From: AC-32 sp035455445
Lineage (GTDB): Bacteria; Actinomycetota; Thermoleophilia; Gaiellales; Gaiellaceae
Direction of reading: 5' to 3'
NCBI GenBank assembly: GCA_035455445.1
Contig: DATIFC010000049.1
Location: forward strand, 1-23,356
Length of the DNA: 23,356 bases
Below, piece by piece: positions 8,006 to 16,868 of the stretch. Every line of letters begins with the position of its first letter. Position 1 is the stretch's first letter. The position numbers and the translations under genes were made by a program. Under the pieces are notes generated by a model. The model was not told where the DNA came from and searched no databases. It saw only the letters and a program-made list of their open reading frames with translations.

Positions 8006-8596
8006 TCAGCCGAAGCCGTACACGCCCGCGAAGCGCTCGGCCAGCAGGCGCACGAGCAGCGCGGCGGGCAGGCCGACGACGTTCAGGTAGTCGCCCTCGA
8101 TCCGCTCGACCAGGGAGGCGCCGAGCCCCTGGATCGCGTAGGCGCCGGCTCGTCCCTCCCACTCGCCACTCGCGACGTAGCGCGCGAGGTCGCGCGGGGT
8201 GAGCGCCCGGAAGGTGACGAGCGTCACCTCGCGGTGCACCTCCTCCCAGCCGGGCGTCAGCAGCGCGAGGCCCGAGACGACCTCGTGCGTCCTCCCCGAG
8301 AGGCTCTCCAGCATCTCCTCCGCTTCCGTCTCCGTCTCCGCCTTCCCGTAGACGCGGCGGCCGCAGACGACCTCGGTGTCGCAGCCGAGCACGGGGCGGT
8401 CGCCCGCGCCCGGGGCGACCGAGCGCGCCTTGCCGACCGCGTGCGCCACCGGATCTTCCTCCGCCTCGTCGTAGGAGGGCGGCACGACCTCGAACGGGAT
8501 GCCGAGCTGCTCGAGGATCGCCCGCCTCCGCGGCGAGGTCGAGGCGAGGATCAGCGGCGGCGCAGGCGGAGCCGCCAGATCTCCTCCGCAGGCCAC
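8006..8596 (-). CDS. maf: Maf-family nucleoside triphosphate pyrophosphatase
   Basis: Maf proteins hydrolyse non-canonical or surplus nucleoside triphosphates to the monophosphate and pyrophosphate. The protein shows the family start LILASTSPRRRAILEQLGI, the motif DTEVVCGRRVYGKAET (usual GKP, here GKA), the SGRTHEVVSG strand and the closing GDYLNVVGLP. This pattern fits the YhdE-like subgroup. The start is uncertain. GTG at 8594-8596 gives 196 residues with a 13-residue extension before the conserved strand and a 46-base overlap with the methyltransferase gene. No ATG, GTG or TTG lies closer, although a CTG at 8552-8554 immediately precedes ATC-CTC. It is the last gene of the valS-maf operon, and like ndk two genes upstream it acts on the nucleotide pool. 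Confidence 0.88.
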   Translation of the reverse strand: MACGGDLAAPPAPPLILASTSPRRRAILEQLGIPFEVVPPSYDEAEEDPVAHAVGKARSVAPGAGDRPVLGCDTEVVCGRRVYGKAETETEAEEMLESLSGRTHEVVSGLALLTPGWEEVHREVTLVTFRALTPRDLARYVASGEWEGRAGAYAIQGLGASLVERIEGDYLNVVGLPAALLVRLLAERFAGVYGFG

Positions 8597-9324
8597 TGCT
8601 TCGACCAGGCGACCGGAGGGTCGTCGTAGTACTCGTGCTCGTCCGCGTCCTCGGGCGCGAACAGCTCGCGGAAGTCGACCAGCTCGAAGCCGTTGCGCCG
8701 CAGGATCGCGAGCATGTCGGCCGTGCCCGGGTGGAACTCGACGCCGGGGTCGTCGTCCTCCCAGACGAGCTTGTAGAGGCCGCGCTGGGGCCGCGCGAGG
8801 CGGTCGCCCGTCTTGCCCTCGTCGGGCGCGCAGAGGATCCGCAGCGTCGTGCCGCGCATGAAGACGAGCTCGCCCTCCGGCCGCAGCAGGCGCGCCGCCT
8901 CCGGGATCCACTTCTCCGGGTCGCACCAGATCGAGGCGCCGTACTCCGAGAACGCGAAGTCGAACGATCCGTCCGGCAGCGGCACCTCCTCGGCGTTGGC
9001 CTCGATCAGCTCGAGCCCGAGGCCGAACTCCTCGTCCATCCGGCGCGCCGTCTCGAGCTGCGCCGGCGTGACGTCGACGCCGACGACGCGCCGCGCGCCC
9101 GTACGCTTGAACCAGGCGCCGAAATAGGCCGTCCCGCAGCCGAGCTCGACCACGTCGAGACCCGTCACGTCGGGGAGGATCCGGATCTCGCTCTCGGGCT
9201 GCGACCACTGGCCCCAGGTGATCTCGCGCTGGGACCACGCGCCGTGGGCCTGCCGGTCGGTGTAGTCCGCGTTCGTCCGCGTCCACCCCTCGCGGTTGAC
9301 GGCGACGTAATCCGGCTCAGTCAT
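8551..9324 (-). CDS. Class I SAM-dependent methyltransferase
   Basis: This is a 257-residue cytoplasmic methyltransferase with a Rossmann-like fold. Motif I is VVELGCGTAYFG (about 58-69). The acidic residue after strand 2 is in VVGVDVTPAQ (about 79-88), motif II-III follows as EANAEEVPLPDGSFD, and motif IV/post-motif includes FSEYGASIWCDPEKW. The N-terminus carries REGWTRTNADYTD, a pattern common in actinobacterial small-molecule methyltransferases of the Methyltransf_11 group. The substrate cannot be named. The ATG at 9322-9324 overlaps the ndk stop by 8 bases, so translation is coupled, and its 3' end overlaps the likely maf start. The C-terminus is arginine-rich (RLRLRRR). Confidence 0.85.
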   Translation of the reverse strand: MTEPDYVAVNREGWTRTNADYTDRQAHGAWSQREITWGQWSQPESEIRILPDVTGLDVVELGCGTAYFGAWFKRTGARRVVGVDVTPAQLETARRMDEEFGLGLELIEANAEEVPLPDGSFDFAFSEYGASIWCDPEKWIPEAARLLRPEGELVFMRGTTLRILCAPDEGKTGDRLARPQRGLYKLVWEDDDPGVEFHPGTADMLAILRRNGFELVDFRELFAPEDADEHEYYDDPPVAWSKQWPAEEIWRLRLRRR

Positions 9325-9724
9325 CGAACCAGAGCTGCAGCTCGCGCTGGGCGGACTCCGGCGAGTCCGAGCCGTGCACCAGGTTGTCGGGCATCGCGAG
9401 CGCGAGGTCGCCGCGGATCGTGCCGGGGGCGGAGTCGGCCGGGTTCGTCGCCCCCATCGTCGTGCGGACGACGGAGATCGCGGACTCGCCCTCGAGCGCC
9501 AGCGCGAGCGTCGGCGCCGAGGTGATGAACTCGACGAGCTCGCCGAAGAACGGCTTCTCCGCGTGCTCGGCGTAGTGCTTCTCGGCCAGCTCGCGGTCGA
9601 CCTGGACGAGCCGGGCCTCGCGGATCGCGAGCCCGCGTCGCTCGAAGCGCGCGAGGATCTCGCCCGCGAGCGCGCGCTGAATCGCGTCGGGCTTGATCAG
9701 GACGAGGGTGCGCTCAACCGCCAT
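9317..9724 (-). CDS. ndk: Nucleoside diphosphate kinase
   Basis: This 135-residue enzyme balances nucleoside triphosphate pools by transferring the gamma-phosphate from ATP through a phosphohistidine. It contains KPDA at 11-14, the ATP-contacting segment VVRTTMGATNPADSAPGTIRGD, and the active-site histidine H117 in NLVHGSDSPESAQRE, all canonical. The length is slightly below the usual 140-150 residues because the C-terminus is short (LWFDD). The start ATG at 9722-9724 is fixed by homology (MAVERTLVLIKPDA). The 14 bases between it and the preceding stop hold no recognisable Shine-Dalgarno sequence, so it may depend on coupling to the upstream zinc-ribbon gene. Confidence 0.97.
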   Translation of the reverse strand: MAVERTLVLIKPDAIQRALAGEILARFERRGLAIREARLVQVDRELAEKHYAEHAEKPFFGELVEFITSAPTLALALEGESAISVVRTTMGATNPADSAPGTIRGDLALAMPDNLVHGSDSPESAQRELQLWFDD

Positions 9725-9738
9725 GACGGCGGCTGAGT

Positions 9739-10263
9739 CTACGCGCGGCGCTCGCGGCGAGGCGGGGTGAGCGCCTGCGTGTCGCCCAGCGACTCGACCG
9801 CCGCCGGCTCGACCGGCGTCTCGCAGTACGGGCAGACCTGCCAGAGCGCCTCGAGCGGCTGCTTGCAGTTGCGGCACGACTGGCGCAGCCGCGTCGTGCA
9901 CACCGGGCAGACGAGGAACGCGGGATCGACCTCCGCGCGGCACACCGGGCAGTGCAGGTCGCGCCGCGAGAGACGCTGCTCCATCGCCTTGATCTCCAGC
10001 TCGCGCTCGCGCCGGTCCTCGAGGTACTCGGGCGGCCGGAAGAGCATGTAGACGAGGGCGCCGAGGAACGGCGGCACGAGGCCGAGCACGACGGCCATGC
10101 CCACCAGCCACGGGTCGTCGATCCGCCGCCGCGCGTCCTTGTAGACCCAGAACGCCACCGAGAGCCAGAACACCGCGACGAAGAACGCCGTCAGGTTGCG
10201 GATCACGATCCACGTGCTGTGGCTGAAGAAGTCGAAGATTCCGTTTGCTGCGAGTGGGGCCAA
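9739..10263 (-). CDS. Membrane protein with C-terminal double zinc ribbon
   Basis: This 174-residue protein of unknown role has two predicted membrane helices (about 22-41 and 52-75) followed by a charged, probably helical linker with RPPEYLEDRRERELE (76-90). Two CxxC-CxxC zinc ribbons follow: C105, C108, C119, C122, then C130, C133, C144, C147. The pattern matches the double zinc ribbon family, so the cytosolic tail probably binds two zinc ions. The start is TTG at 10261-10263: GAGGAG on the minus strand lies about 9 bases upstream and overlaps the stop of the preceding small gene. It sits between the 37-residue membrane peptide gene and ndk, within the valS-maf operon. I cannot assign a function. 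A regulatory or scaffolding role is only a guess. Confidence 0.85.
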   Translation of the reverse strand: MAPLAANGIFDFFSHSTWIVIRNLTAFFVAVFWLSVAFWVYKDARRRIDDPWLVGMAVVLGLVPPFLGALVYMLFRPPEYLEDRRERELEIKAMEQRLSRRDLHCPVCRAEVDPAFLVCPVCTTRLRQSCRNCKQPLEALWQVCPYCETPVEPAAVESLGDTQALTPPRRERRA

Positions 10264-10276
10264 CGACGCGTTCTCC

Positions 10277-10390
10277 TCAGAGAAGGAGCTTCCCGACGAG
10301 GTAGCCGGCGCCGAACGCGAGGCCGACGATCGCCAGGACGACGACGACGGCGACCGCGAAGACGCTCAGGCGCTCGCCGAGCTGCCCCAT
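10277..10390 (-). CDS. 37-residue single-pass membrane peptide
   Basis: This short gene begins at the ATG at 10388-10390, inside the 3' end of folC (25-base overlap), and ends at TGA 10277-10279. The peptide has a short polar start (MGQLGERLS), one hydrophobic helix of about 20-24 residues rich in Val and Ala, and a GYLVGK end. It fills the only gap between folC and the zinc-ribbon gene. Its stop codon forms part of the next gene's Shine-Dalgarno sequence (TGAGGAG), as expected for coupled translation. Its own ribosome site is weak. The evidence is position, hydrophobic composition and tight packing; no family is recognised. Confidence 0.6.
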   Translation of the reverse strand: MGQLGERLSVFAVAVVVVLAIVGLAFGAGYLVGKLLL

Positions 10391-11454
10391 GGTACGCCCT
10401 GGAGTCGGACGGTGAGGTCGGCCAGGAGGTAGAGCGAGCCGGTGACGAGGACGGCTCCGTCGTCGCCGCCGAGCTCGCGTGCGCGTGTAAGCGCCGCCGC
10501 GGGATCGCCGACCGCCTCGACCTCGGCGAAGAGCGGCGCGGCGCGGCGCGCGAGCTCCTCCGCCGGCAGCGCCCGCGCGCTGTGCGAGGCGGTCGCGACG
10601 AGCGTGCGGCCGGCCTGCGCGAGCAGCCCCAGCATCGCGTCGGCGTCCTTGTCGGCGAGGATCGAGGCGACGACGACGTAGTCCCGCCGCGGCAGGCGCG
10701 CCAGGAGCCACTGGACGCCGGCCGGGTTGTGCGCGCCGGAGAAGACGTCCTCCCCGACGAGCTCGAAGCGCCCGGGCAGCGCGGCGTCGACCTCGCCCTC
10801 CAGCATCCGGCCGAGCAGCGCCTCGGCGGCCGCGCGGCCGACGTCCCGGGCGTGCACGACGCGCCCGGCCCCGTGCGCGCGCGCGAGAGGCTCCCATTCG
10901 GGCTCGCCCAGCACGACGGTGGCGCCGGGCGCGACGACGGCGAGCTTCTCGGCCGCGATCGCCTCGCGCGTCTCGCCCAGCACCTCGGTGTGGTCGAGCG
11001 CGACGTTCGTCAGCGCGACGACCTCGGCGTCGAGCACGTTCGTCGCGTCGAGGCGCCCGCCGAGGCCGGCCTCGACCACGGCGGCGTCCACCGCGGCGGC
11101 CGCGAACTCGGCGAGCGCCGCCGCCGTCAGGGCCTCGAACTGCGTCGCGCCGAGCCGCTCGGACGCCGGCCGCACGCGCGCCAGCGCGGCCTCGAGGTCG
11201 GCGTCATCGCCGTCGACCTGGACCCGCTCGCTCCAGCCGGTCACGTGCGGCGAGGTGTAGGCGCCCACGCCCAGGCCCTCGCGCGCGAGGAACGCCGCCG
11301 CGCGGCGAGTCGCGGTCGACTTGCCGTTCGTGCCTACGACGTGGACGGCGCGGTAGGCGCGCTGCGGCTCGCCGAGCTCCGCGAGCAGCGCCAGGATCCG
11401 CCCGAGGCCGAACTCCTCCGGCCAGGGCGAGAGCGACTCGAGCCACTCGATCAC
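10366..11454 (-). CDS. folC: Folylpolyglutamate synthase / dihydrofolate synthase
   Basis: This 362-residue Mur-ligase-family enzyme adds glutamate to folates and may also make dihydrofolate from dihydropteroate. Seen are the ATP loop VVGTNGKST, the segment TSPHVTGWSERVQVDG, VVEAGLGGRLDATNV, and LDHTEVLGETREAIAAEK, all diagnostic of FolC. The C-terminal domain ends with VLVTGSLYLLADL. The P-loop reads GTNGKST rather than the E. coli GTNGKGST; GTNGKTS-like loops are usual in actinobacteria. The protein is shorter than the usual ~420 residues but has both domains. The GTG start at 11452-11454 overlaps the valS stop by 4 bases (GTGA), so the valS-folC pair is translationally coupled. Confidence 0.95.
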   Translation of the reverse strand: MIEWLESLSPWPEEFGLGRILALLAELGEPQRAYRAVHVVGTNGKSTATRRAAAFLAREGLGVGAYTSPHVTGWSERVQVDGDDADLEAALARVRPASERLGATQFEALTAAALAEFAAAAVDAAVVEAGLGGRLDATNVLDAEVVALTNVALDHTEVLGETREAIAAEKLAVVAPGATVVLGEPEWEPLARAHGAGRVVHARDVGRAAAEALLGRMLEGEVDAALPGRFELVGEDVFSGAHNPAGVQWLLARLPRRDYVVVASILADKDADAMLGLLAQAGRTLVATASHSARALPAEELARRAAPLFAEVEAVGDPAAALTRARELGGDDGAVLVTGSLYLLADLTVRLQGVPWGSSASA

Positions 11455-13868
11455 GCGCCCAGCGCATCCAGCTCGCGGCGGTAGCGCTCGAGCTTCTCGC
11501 GCTCCGCCTCGACGACCTCGCCGGGCGCGTTCTGGACGAAGCGCTCGTTGGCGAGCATCCTCTCCGCCCGCGCGATCTCGCCCCGGAGCCGCTCCGCCTC
11601 CGCCTCGAGGTCGCCGCCGTCGACCTTCGCGCGGTCGGGCTTCACGACCGCGTCGAAGATCCGCTGCTGCTCCTCGTCGAGCGGCGCGCGCACGCCGGCG
11701 CGGCGGAAGACCTCGGCGGCGACCCGGATCGGCTCGAACTCCGCCGAGGCGTCCTCCGCGCTCACGGGCTCGGGCCAGGGCGAGACGATCAGCCGCGTCT
11801 CCCGCCCCGGCAGGTTCGACCAGATCTCCTCGGTCACGTGCGGCATCGCCGGGTGCAGCAGCTTCAGCAGCCGCTCGAGGTTGGCGAGGGCGGTCGCGCG
11901 CGCGTCCTCGTCGCCGTCGTAGAGCCGCGGCTTGATGGCCTCCGCGTACCAGTCGCAGAAGTCGTCGAACGTCACGTGGTAGAGGACGCCCATCGCGGAC
12001 GAGAACTCGTACGCGCCGAACTGCTCCTCGAGCTGCGCCTGCGCCTGGTCGAGCCGCCACGCGATCCAGCGTTCCTCGAGCGCGCGCGGGCGAAGCTCCG
12101 GCGTCGCGTCGCCGACGTTCGCCAGGATCAGGCGCGACACGTTCCAGAGCTTGTTCGCGAGCTTGCGCCCCTCCTCGATCGCGCCCTCGGAGAAGCGCAC
12201 GTCCTGCGAGGAGGTCAGCTTCAGCAGTCCGTAGCGGGTCGCGTCGGCGCCGTGCTCGGCGACGAGGTCGAGCGGGTCGAGCCCGGTGCCGAGGCTCTTC
12301 GACATCCGCCGCCCGTCCGAGGCGAGCACGGTCGTGTGGATGATCACGCGGCTGAAGGGGATCTCCTCCAGCAGCTCGAGCCCCGAGAAGATCATGCGGT
12401 TCTCCCAGAGGCGGATGATCTCGCGGGCGGTCGTGTTCAGCGTCCCCGGGTACCACGCGTCCAGCTCGGGCGTCCGCTCGGGCCAGCCGAGGATCGCGAA
12501 CGGCCAGAGCGCCGAGGAGAACCAGGTGTCGAGCACGTCCTCGCTGCGCTTGAGCTCCGCCGAGCCGCACTCGGCGCACGCGCCGGGCTCCTCCTCCCGC
12601 ACGGTCAGGTGGCCGTCGGGGCACTCCCAGACCGGCAGCTGATGGCCCCACCAGAGCTGGCGCGAGATGTTCCAGTCGGGCGCGTTCTCGAGCGAGTCGA
12701 TCGCGTAGCGGTGCTGCGACTCCGGCACGTAGCGCACGCGGCCCTCGCGCAGCGCGGCCAGCGCCGGCTGCTTGATCTCGTCCATGCGGCACCACCACTG
12801 CAGCGAGATCAGCGGCTCGATCCGCGACTTGCAGCGCTCGCAGAGCGCGATCGAGTGCCGGTAGGCCTCGCGCTTCATCAGCTGGTCGCGCTCGCGCAGC
12901 CAGGCGAGGATCCGCTCCTCGGCCTCCTCCTGGTTCAGGCCTGCGAGCTCGCCGGCCTCGCCGTTCATGCGCCCGTCCGGGCCGATCACGGTCAGCTCCG
13001 GGAGGTCGTGGTCGCGCCCGATGTCGAAGTCGAGGGGGTCGTGGCCCGGCGTCACCTTCAGCGCGCCGGTGCCGAACTCCGGGTCGACGCGCTCGTCCTC
13101 GATCACCGGCACCACCCGCTCGACGAACGGCACCACCACCTCGCGGCCGACGGCGTGGCGCCAGCGTCCATCACCTCGTCCGACCGCGACGGCCACGTCG
13201 GCGAGGATCGTCGCCGGCCGCGCCGTCGCGATCGTGACGCCGTCGGCCGGGTCGTCGGCGAACGGGTAGCGCACGTACGTGAGCGCGTCGTCCACCTCCT
13301 CGTGCACGAGCTCGAGGTCGGAGAGCGAGGTCTCGTGGTGCGGGCACCAGTTGATGATCCGGTTGGCGCGGTAGATCCAGCCCTTGTCGTAGAGGTGGAC
13401 GAAGAAGCGCATCACGGCGCGCACGTAGGCGTCGTCCATCGTGAAGCGCTCGCGCCGGTAGTCCATCGAGGCGCCCATGCGCCGAAACTGGCCCATGATC
13501 GTGCCGCCGTACTCCCGCAGCCAGTCCCAGACGATCTCGACGAAGCGCTCGCGCCCGACCTCCTCGCGCGAGGTGCCCTGCTCGAGCAGGTGCTTCTCGA
13601 CCACGTTCTGCGTCGAGATGCCCGCGTGGTCGTAGCCTGTCAGGAACGCGGTCTCGAAGCCGCGCATGCGGTGCCAGCGGACGAGCAGGTCGGCGAGCGC
13701 GATCTGGAGCGCGTGCCCGGTGTGGAGCGCGCCCGTGACGTTCGGCGGCGGATGGGCGACGACGAAGGTCTCCCGGCGGCTGCCGGGCTCGGCGGCGTAG
13801 AGTCCTTCGTCCTCCCACGTGCGCTGCCAGCGCTCCTCGACGCCCTCGGGCTTGTAGAGCGGCTCCAT
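11451..13868 (-). CDS. valS: Valyl-tRNA synthetase
   Basis: This 805-residue class I synthetase charges tRNA-Val. The HIGH signature appears as HTGH (49-52) within PPPNVTGALHTGHA, and the KMSKS loop as RMSKS (521-525). The editing domain contains IATARPATILADVAVAV and GTGALKVTPGHDPLD. Zinc-binding pairs are seen in CERCKS and CPDGH...CAECGS. WNISRQLWWGHQLPVW and DVLDTWFSSALWPF are typical of ValRS. The C-terminus is the ValRS coiled-coil arm (about 740-803). Overall wording resembles the Thermus type. In the editing motif RPAT replaces the common RPET. The ATG at 13866-13868 is preceded by a good -10 element but no ribosome site, so the mRNA is probably leaderless. It is the first gene of the seven-gene operon running to maf. 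Confidence 0.97.
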   Translation of the reverse strand: MEPLYKPEGVEERWQRTWEDEGLYAAEPGSRRETFVVAHPPPNVTGALHTGHALQIALADLLVRWHRMRGFETAFLTGYDHAGISTQNVVEKHLLEQGTSREEVGRERFVEIVWDWLREYGGTIMGQFRRMGASMDYRRERFTMDDAYVRAVMRFFVHLYDKGWIYRANRIINWCPHHETSLSDLELVHEEVDDALTYVRYPFADDPADGVTIATARPATILADVAVAVGRGDGRWRHAVGREVVVPFVERVVPVIEDERVDPEFGTGALKVTPGHDPLDFDIGRDHDLPELTVIGPDGRMNGEAGELAGLNQEEAEERILAWLRERDQLMKREAYRHSIALCERCKSRIEPLISLQWWCRMDEIKQPALAALREGRVRYVPESQHRYAIDSLENAPDWNISRQLWWGHQLPVWECPDGHLTVREEEPGACAECGSAELKRSEDVLDTWFSSALWPFAILGWPERTPELDAWYPGTLNTTAREIIRLWENRMIFSGLELLEEIPFSRVIIHTTVLASDGRRMSKSLGTGLDPLDLVAEHGADATRYGLLKLTSSQDVRFSEGAIEEGRKLANKLWNVSRLILANVGDATPELRPRALEERWIAWRLDQAQAQLEEQFGAYEFSSAMGVLYHVTFDDFCDWYAEAIKPRLYDGDEDARATALANLERLLKLLHPAMPHVTEEIWSNLPGRETRLIVSPWPEPVSAEDASAEFEPIRVAAEVFRRAGVRAPLDEEQQRIFDAVVKPDRAKVDGGDLEAEAERLRGEIARAERMLANERFVQNAPGEVVEAEREKLERYRRELDALGA

Positions 13869-13875
13869 TCGGGCA

Positions 13876-13881
13876 AGTTTA
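13876..13881 (-). promoter_or_regulatory. Probable -10 element of a leaderless valS promoter
   Basis: On the minus strand the hexamer TAAACT (TANNNT consensus) ends 7 bases before the valS ATG, so transcription would begin at or next to the start codon. No Shine-Dalgarno sequence is present. No good -35 is visible at 17-18 bases spacing. Confidence 0.5.
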
Positions 13882-13888
13882 CGAAGAC

Positions 13889-14833
13889 GTGGGCGAGTTC
13901 TTTCACGCGCTCCGGGTGTTCGGCGACGAGCTCGCCTCGGTCGGCTGGCTCGCGCTCGCGATCGCGCTGGGGCTGCACTTCCTGAAGGTCGTCTTCCGCA
14001 CCTTCGCCTGGCGCAACATCCTCCAGGCCGCCTACCCCGAGGAACGCGTGCCGTGGCCGCCGGTGTTCGGCGCCTACGTCGCCGGCGTCGGCGTGAACTC
14101 GATCGTCCCCGGCCGGGGCGGCGACCTGGTCAAGCTCTACCTCGTCCACCGGCGCGTCCCGAACACGACCTACACGACGCTCGCCTCGACGCTCTTCACC
14201 GAGACGCTGCTCGACATCGTGCTCGCGACGGCGATCTTCCTCTGGGCGCTGACCCAGGGCGTGCTGCCGAGCCTGCACGTGCTGCCGAACCTGCCCTCCT
14301 TCGACTGGGGCTGGCTCTTCCGCCACAGCAAGCTGACGGCGACGGCGGTAGCGCTGCTGACGGTCGGCGCGCTCTGGCTGACCTGGCGCACGGCGCACAA
14401 GGTCGAGGACTTCAAGCAGCGGGTCGGCCGCGGCGTCGCCATCCTGCGCGACCGCCGCCGCTACCTGCGCGAGGTCGTGAGCTGGCAGGTGCTCAGCTGG
14501 GTGTGCCGGATCGCCGCCCTGTACTGGTTCCTGCGCGCCTTCCACGTCCACCCCTCGGTGCACAACGCGCTGCTCGCGCAGGTGGTCGACTCGCTCGCGA
14601 CGCTGCTGCCGTTCTCGCCCGGCGGCGCGGGCACGAAGCAGGGGCTGCTCGTCTACGTGCTCAAGGGCCAGGCGTCGGCCTCGCGGCTGCTCGCGTTCAG
14701 CGTCGGCATGTACGCCGCGGTCACGATCTTCAACGTCGTCGCGGGCGCGATCGCGCTCCTCGTGATGCTGCGCACGCTGCGGCTGGGCCAGATCCTCGGC
14801 CGCGCCAAGGCCGCGCAGGAGCGGACAGGCTAG
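13889..14833 (+). CDS. Flippase-like integral membrane protein (lysylphosphatidylglycerol synthase TM-region family)
   Basis: This 314-residue polytopic membrane protein belongs to the UPF0104/LPG_synthase_TM family, whose members include the flippase half of MprF and many stand-alone proteins of unknown cargo. Family marks are the loop NSIVPGRGGDLVKLYLVHRR after the second or third helix and LLPFSPGGAGTKQGLLVYV near the C-terminus, where the usual PGGxGxxE ends in Q instead of E. Several hydrophobic helices are visible, among them about 20-36, 108-128, 150-170, 205-220 and 270-295. The GTG at 13889 gives the full first helix, but no clear ribosome site precedes it. A slightly later start such as GTG 13916 is possible. 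The gene diverges from valS with a 20-base gap. No adjacent glycosyltransferase hints at its cargo. Confidence 0.82.
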   Translation: MGEFFHALRVFGDELASVGWLALAIALGLHFLKVVFRTFAWRNILQAAYPEERVPWPPVFGAYVAGVGVNSIVPGRGGDLVKLYLVHRRVPNTTYTTLASTLFTETLLDIVLATAIFLWALTQGVLPSLHVLPNLPSFDWGWLFRHSKLTATAVALLTVGALWLTWRTAHKVEDFKQRVGRGVAILRDRRRYLREVVSWQVLSWVCRIAALYWFLRAFHVHPSVHNALLAQVVDSLATLLPFSPGGAGTKQGLLVYVLKGQASASRLLAFSVGMYAAVTIFNVVAGAIALLVMLRTLRLGQILGRAKAAQERTG

Positions 14834-14845
14834 GAACCGCACATT

Positions 14846-14899
14846 TCGCTCGCTGGGTGCGACCTGCCCACCCCGCTCTCTTCGCCACCCAGCGTGCGG
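14846..14899. terminator. Hairpin between convergent flippase and clpX genes
   Basis: A 9-base perfect inverted repeat, CGCTGGGTG at 14851-14859 with CACCCAGCG at 14886-14894, extends outward past one T-T mismatch by three or four more pairs. The loop is about 26 bases. It lies 13 bases past the flippase stop. A second small hairpin, GCGCC-GAA-GGCGC, follows at 14904-14916. Together they probably terminate both convergent transcripts. Confidence 0.5.
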
Positions 14900-14946
14900 C
14901 GAAGCGCCGAAGGCGCGGAGTCTGCGCGGGTTGGGCCGTAGGCCGT

Positions 14947-16221
<1,275 letters not shown>

Positions 16222-16256
16222 CTCAGTCTCCTTTTACCTCGGATCGGCCCGGAGTG

Positions 16257-16868
16257 CTAGGCCTTCGCGCCGTCCTTGGCGGCGTCTCTGTGAATGATCA
16301 CGTTGTCGATGATGCCGTACTCCTGCGCCTCTTGCGGGGTCATGAAGTAGTCACGCTCCATGTCCTTCGAGACCTTCTCGATGTCCTGGCCGGTGTGCTC
16401 CGACATGATCTCCTCGAGTCGCCGCTTGAGGGCGATCGTCTCCCGGGCGTGGATCTCGATGTCGGTCGCCTGCCCCTGGAAGCCGCCCCAGACCTGGTGG
16501 ATGAGGATCTTGGCGTTCGGCAGGGCCATCCGCTTTCCTTTCGCGCCGCCCGCGAGAAGCAGCGCGCCCATCGACATCGCCGTGCCGACGCAGATCGTCT
16601 GCACGTCGGGCTTGATGAACTGCATCGTGTCGTAGATCGCCAGCCCGTGGTAGACGGAGCCGCCCGGCGAGTTGATGTAGATCGAGACGTCCTTGTCGGG
16701 GTCCTCGGACTCGAGGTGGAGGAGCTGCGCGATGATCAGGTTGGCGATCTGGTCGTCGACGGGCGTTCCGAGGAAGATGATCCGCTCGTTCAGCAAGCGG
16801 GAGTAGATGTCGAACGAGCGCTCGCCGCGCGAGGTCTGCTCGATCACCATCGGGATCAACGGGCTCAT
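16257..16868 (-). CDS. clpP: ClpP, ATP-dependent Clp protease proteolytic subunit
   Basis: This 203-residue serine protease forms the barrel of ClpXP. The catalytic triad is visible as S99 in TAMSMGA, H124 in ILIHQ and D173 in MERDYFMT, with the exact E. coli spacing of 25 and 49 residues. The substrate-strand glycines lie in INSPGGSV. The sequence around the nucleophile is AMSMG rather than the usual AASMG. The short N-terminus (MSPLIPMVIEQTSRGERSFDIYSRLL) is normal for the family and includes the propeptide. The ATG at 16866-16868 overlaps the tig stop by 4 bases. A second ClpP paralogue, common in actinobacteria, is not in this window. Confidence 0.98.
   Translation of the reverse strand: MSPLIPMVIEQTSRGERSFDIYSRLLNERIIFLGTPVDDQIANLIIAQLLHLESEDPDKDVSIYINSPGGSVYHGLAIYDTMQFIKPDVQTICVGTAMSMGALLLAGGAKGKRMALPNAKILIHQVWGGFQGQATDIEIHARETIALKRRLEEIMSEHTGQDIEKVSKDMERDYFMTPQEAQEYGIIDNVIIHRDAAKDGAKA

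Noticed and set aside
8006..9286. A fused methyltransferase-Maf protein in one frame
   Set aside because: The upstream part is out-of-frame methyltransferase sequence. The methyltransferase has its own frame and stop at 8551-8553.
11451..13868. An unusual ValRS lineage because of RPAT and WNISRQLWWGHQ
   Set aside because: These features resemble Thermus-type ValRS and are not novel by themselves.
11838..13985. A 715-residue plus-strand frame antisense to valS
   Set aside because: It is a GC-rich shadow of valS, with no family match and no ribosome site.
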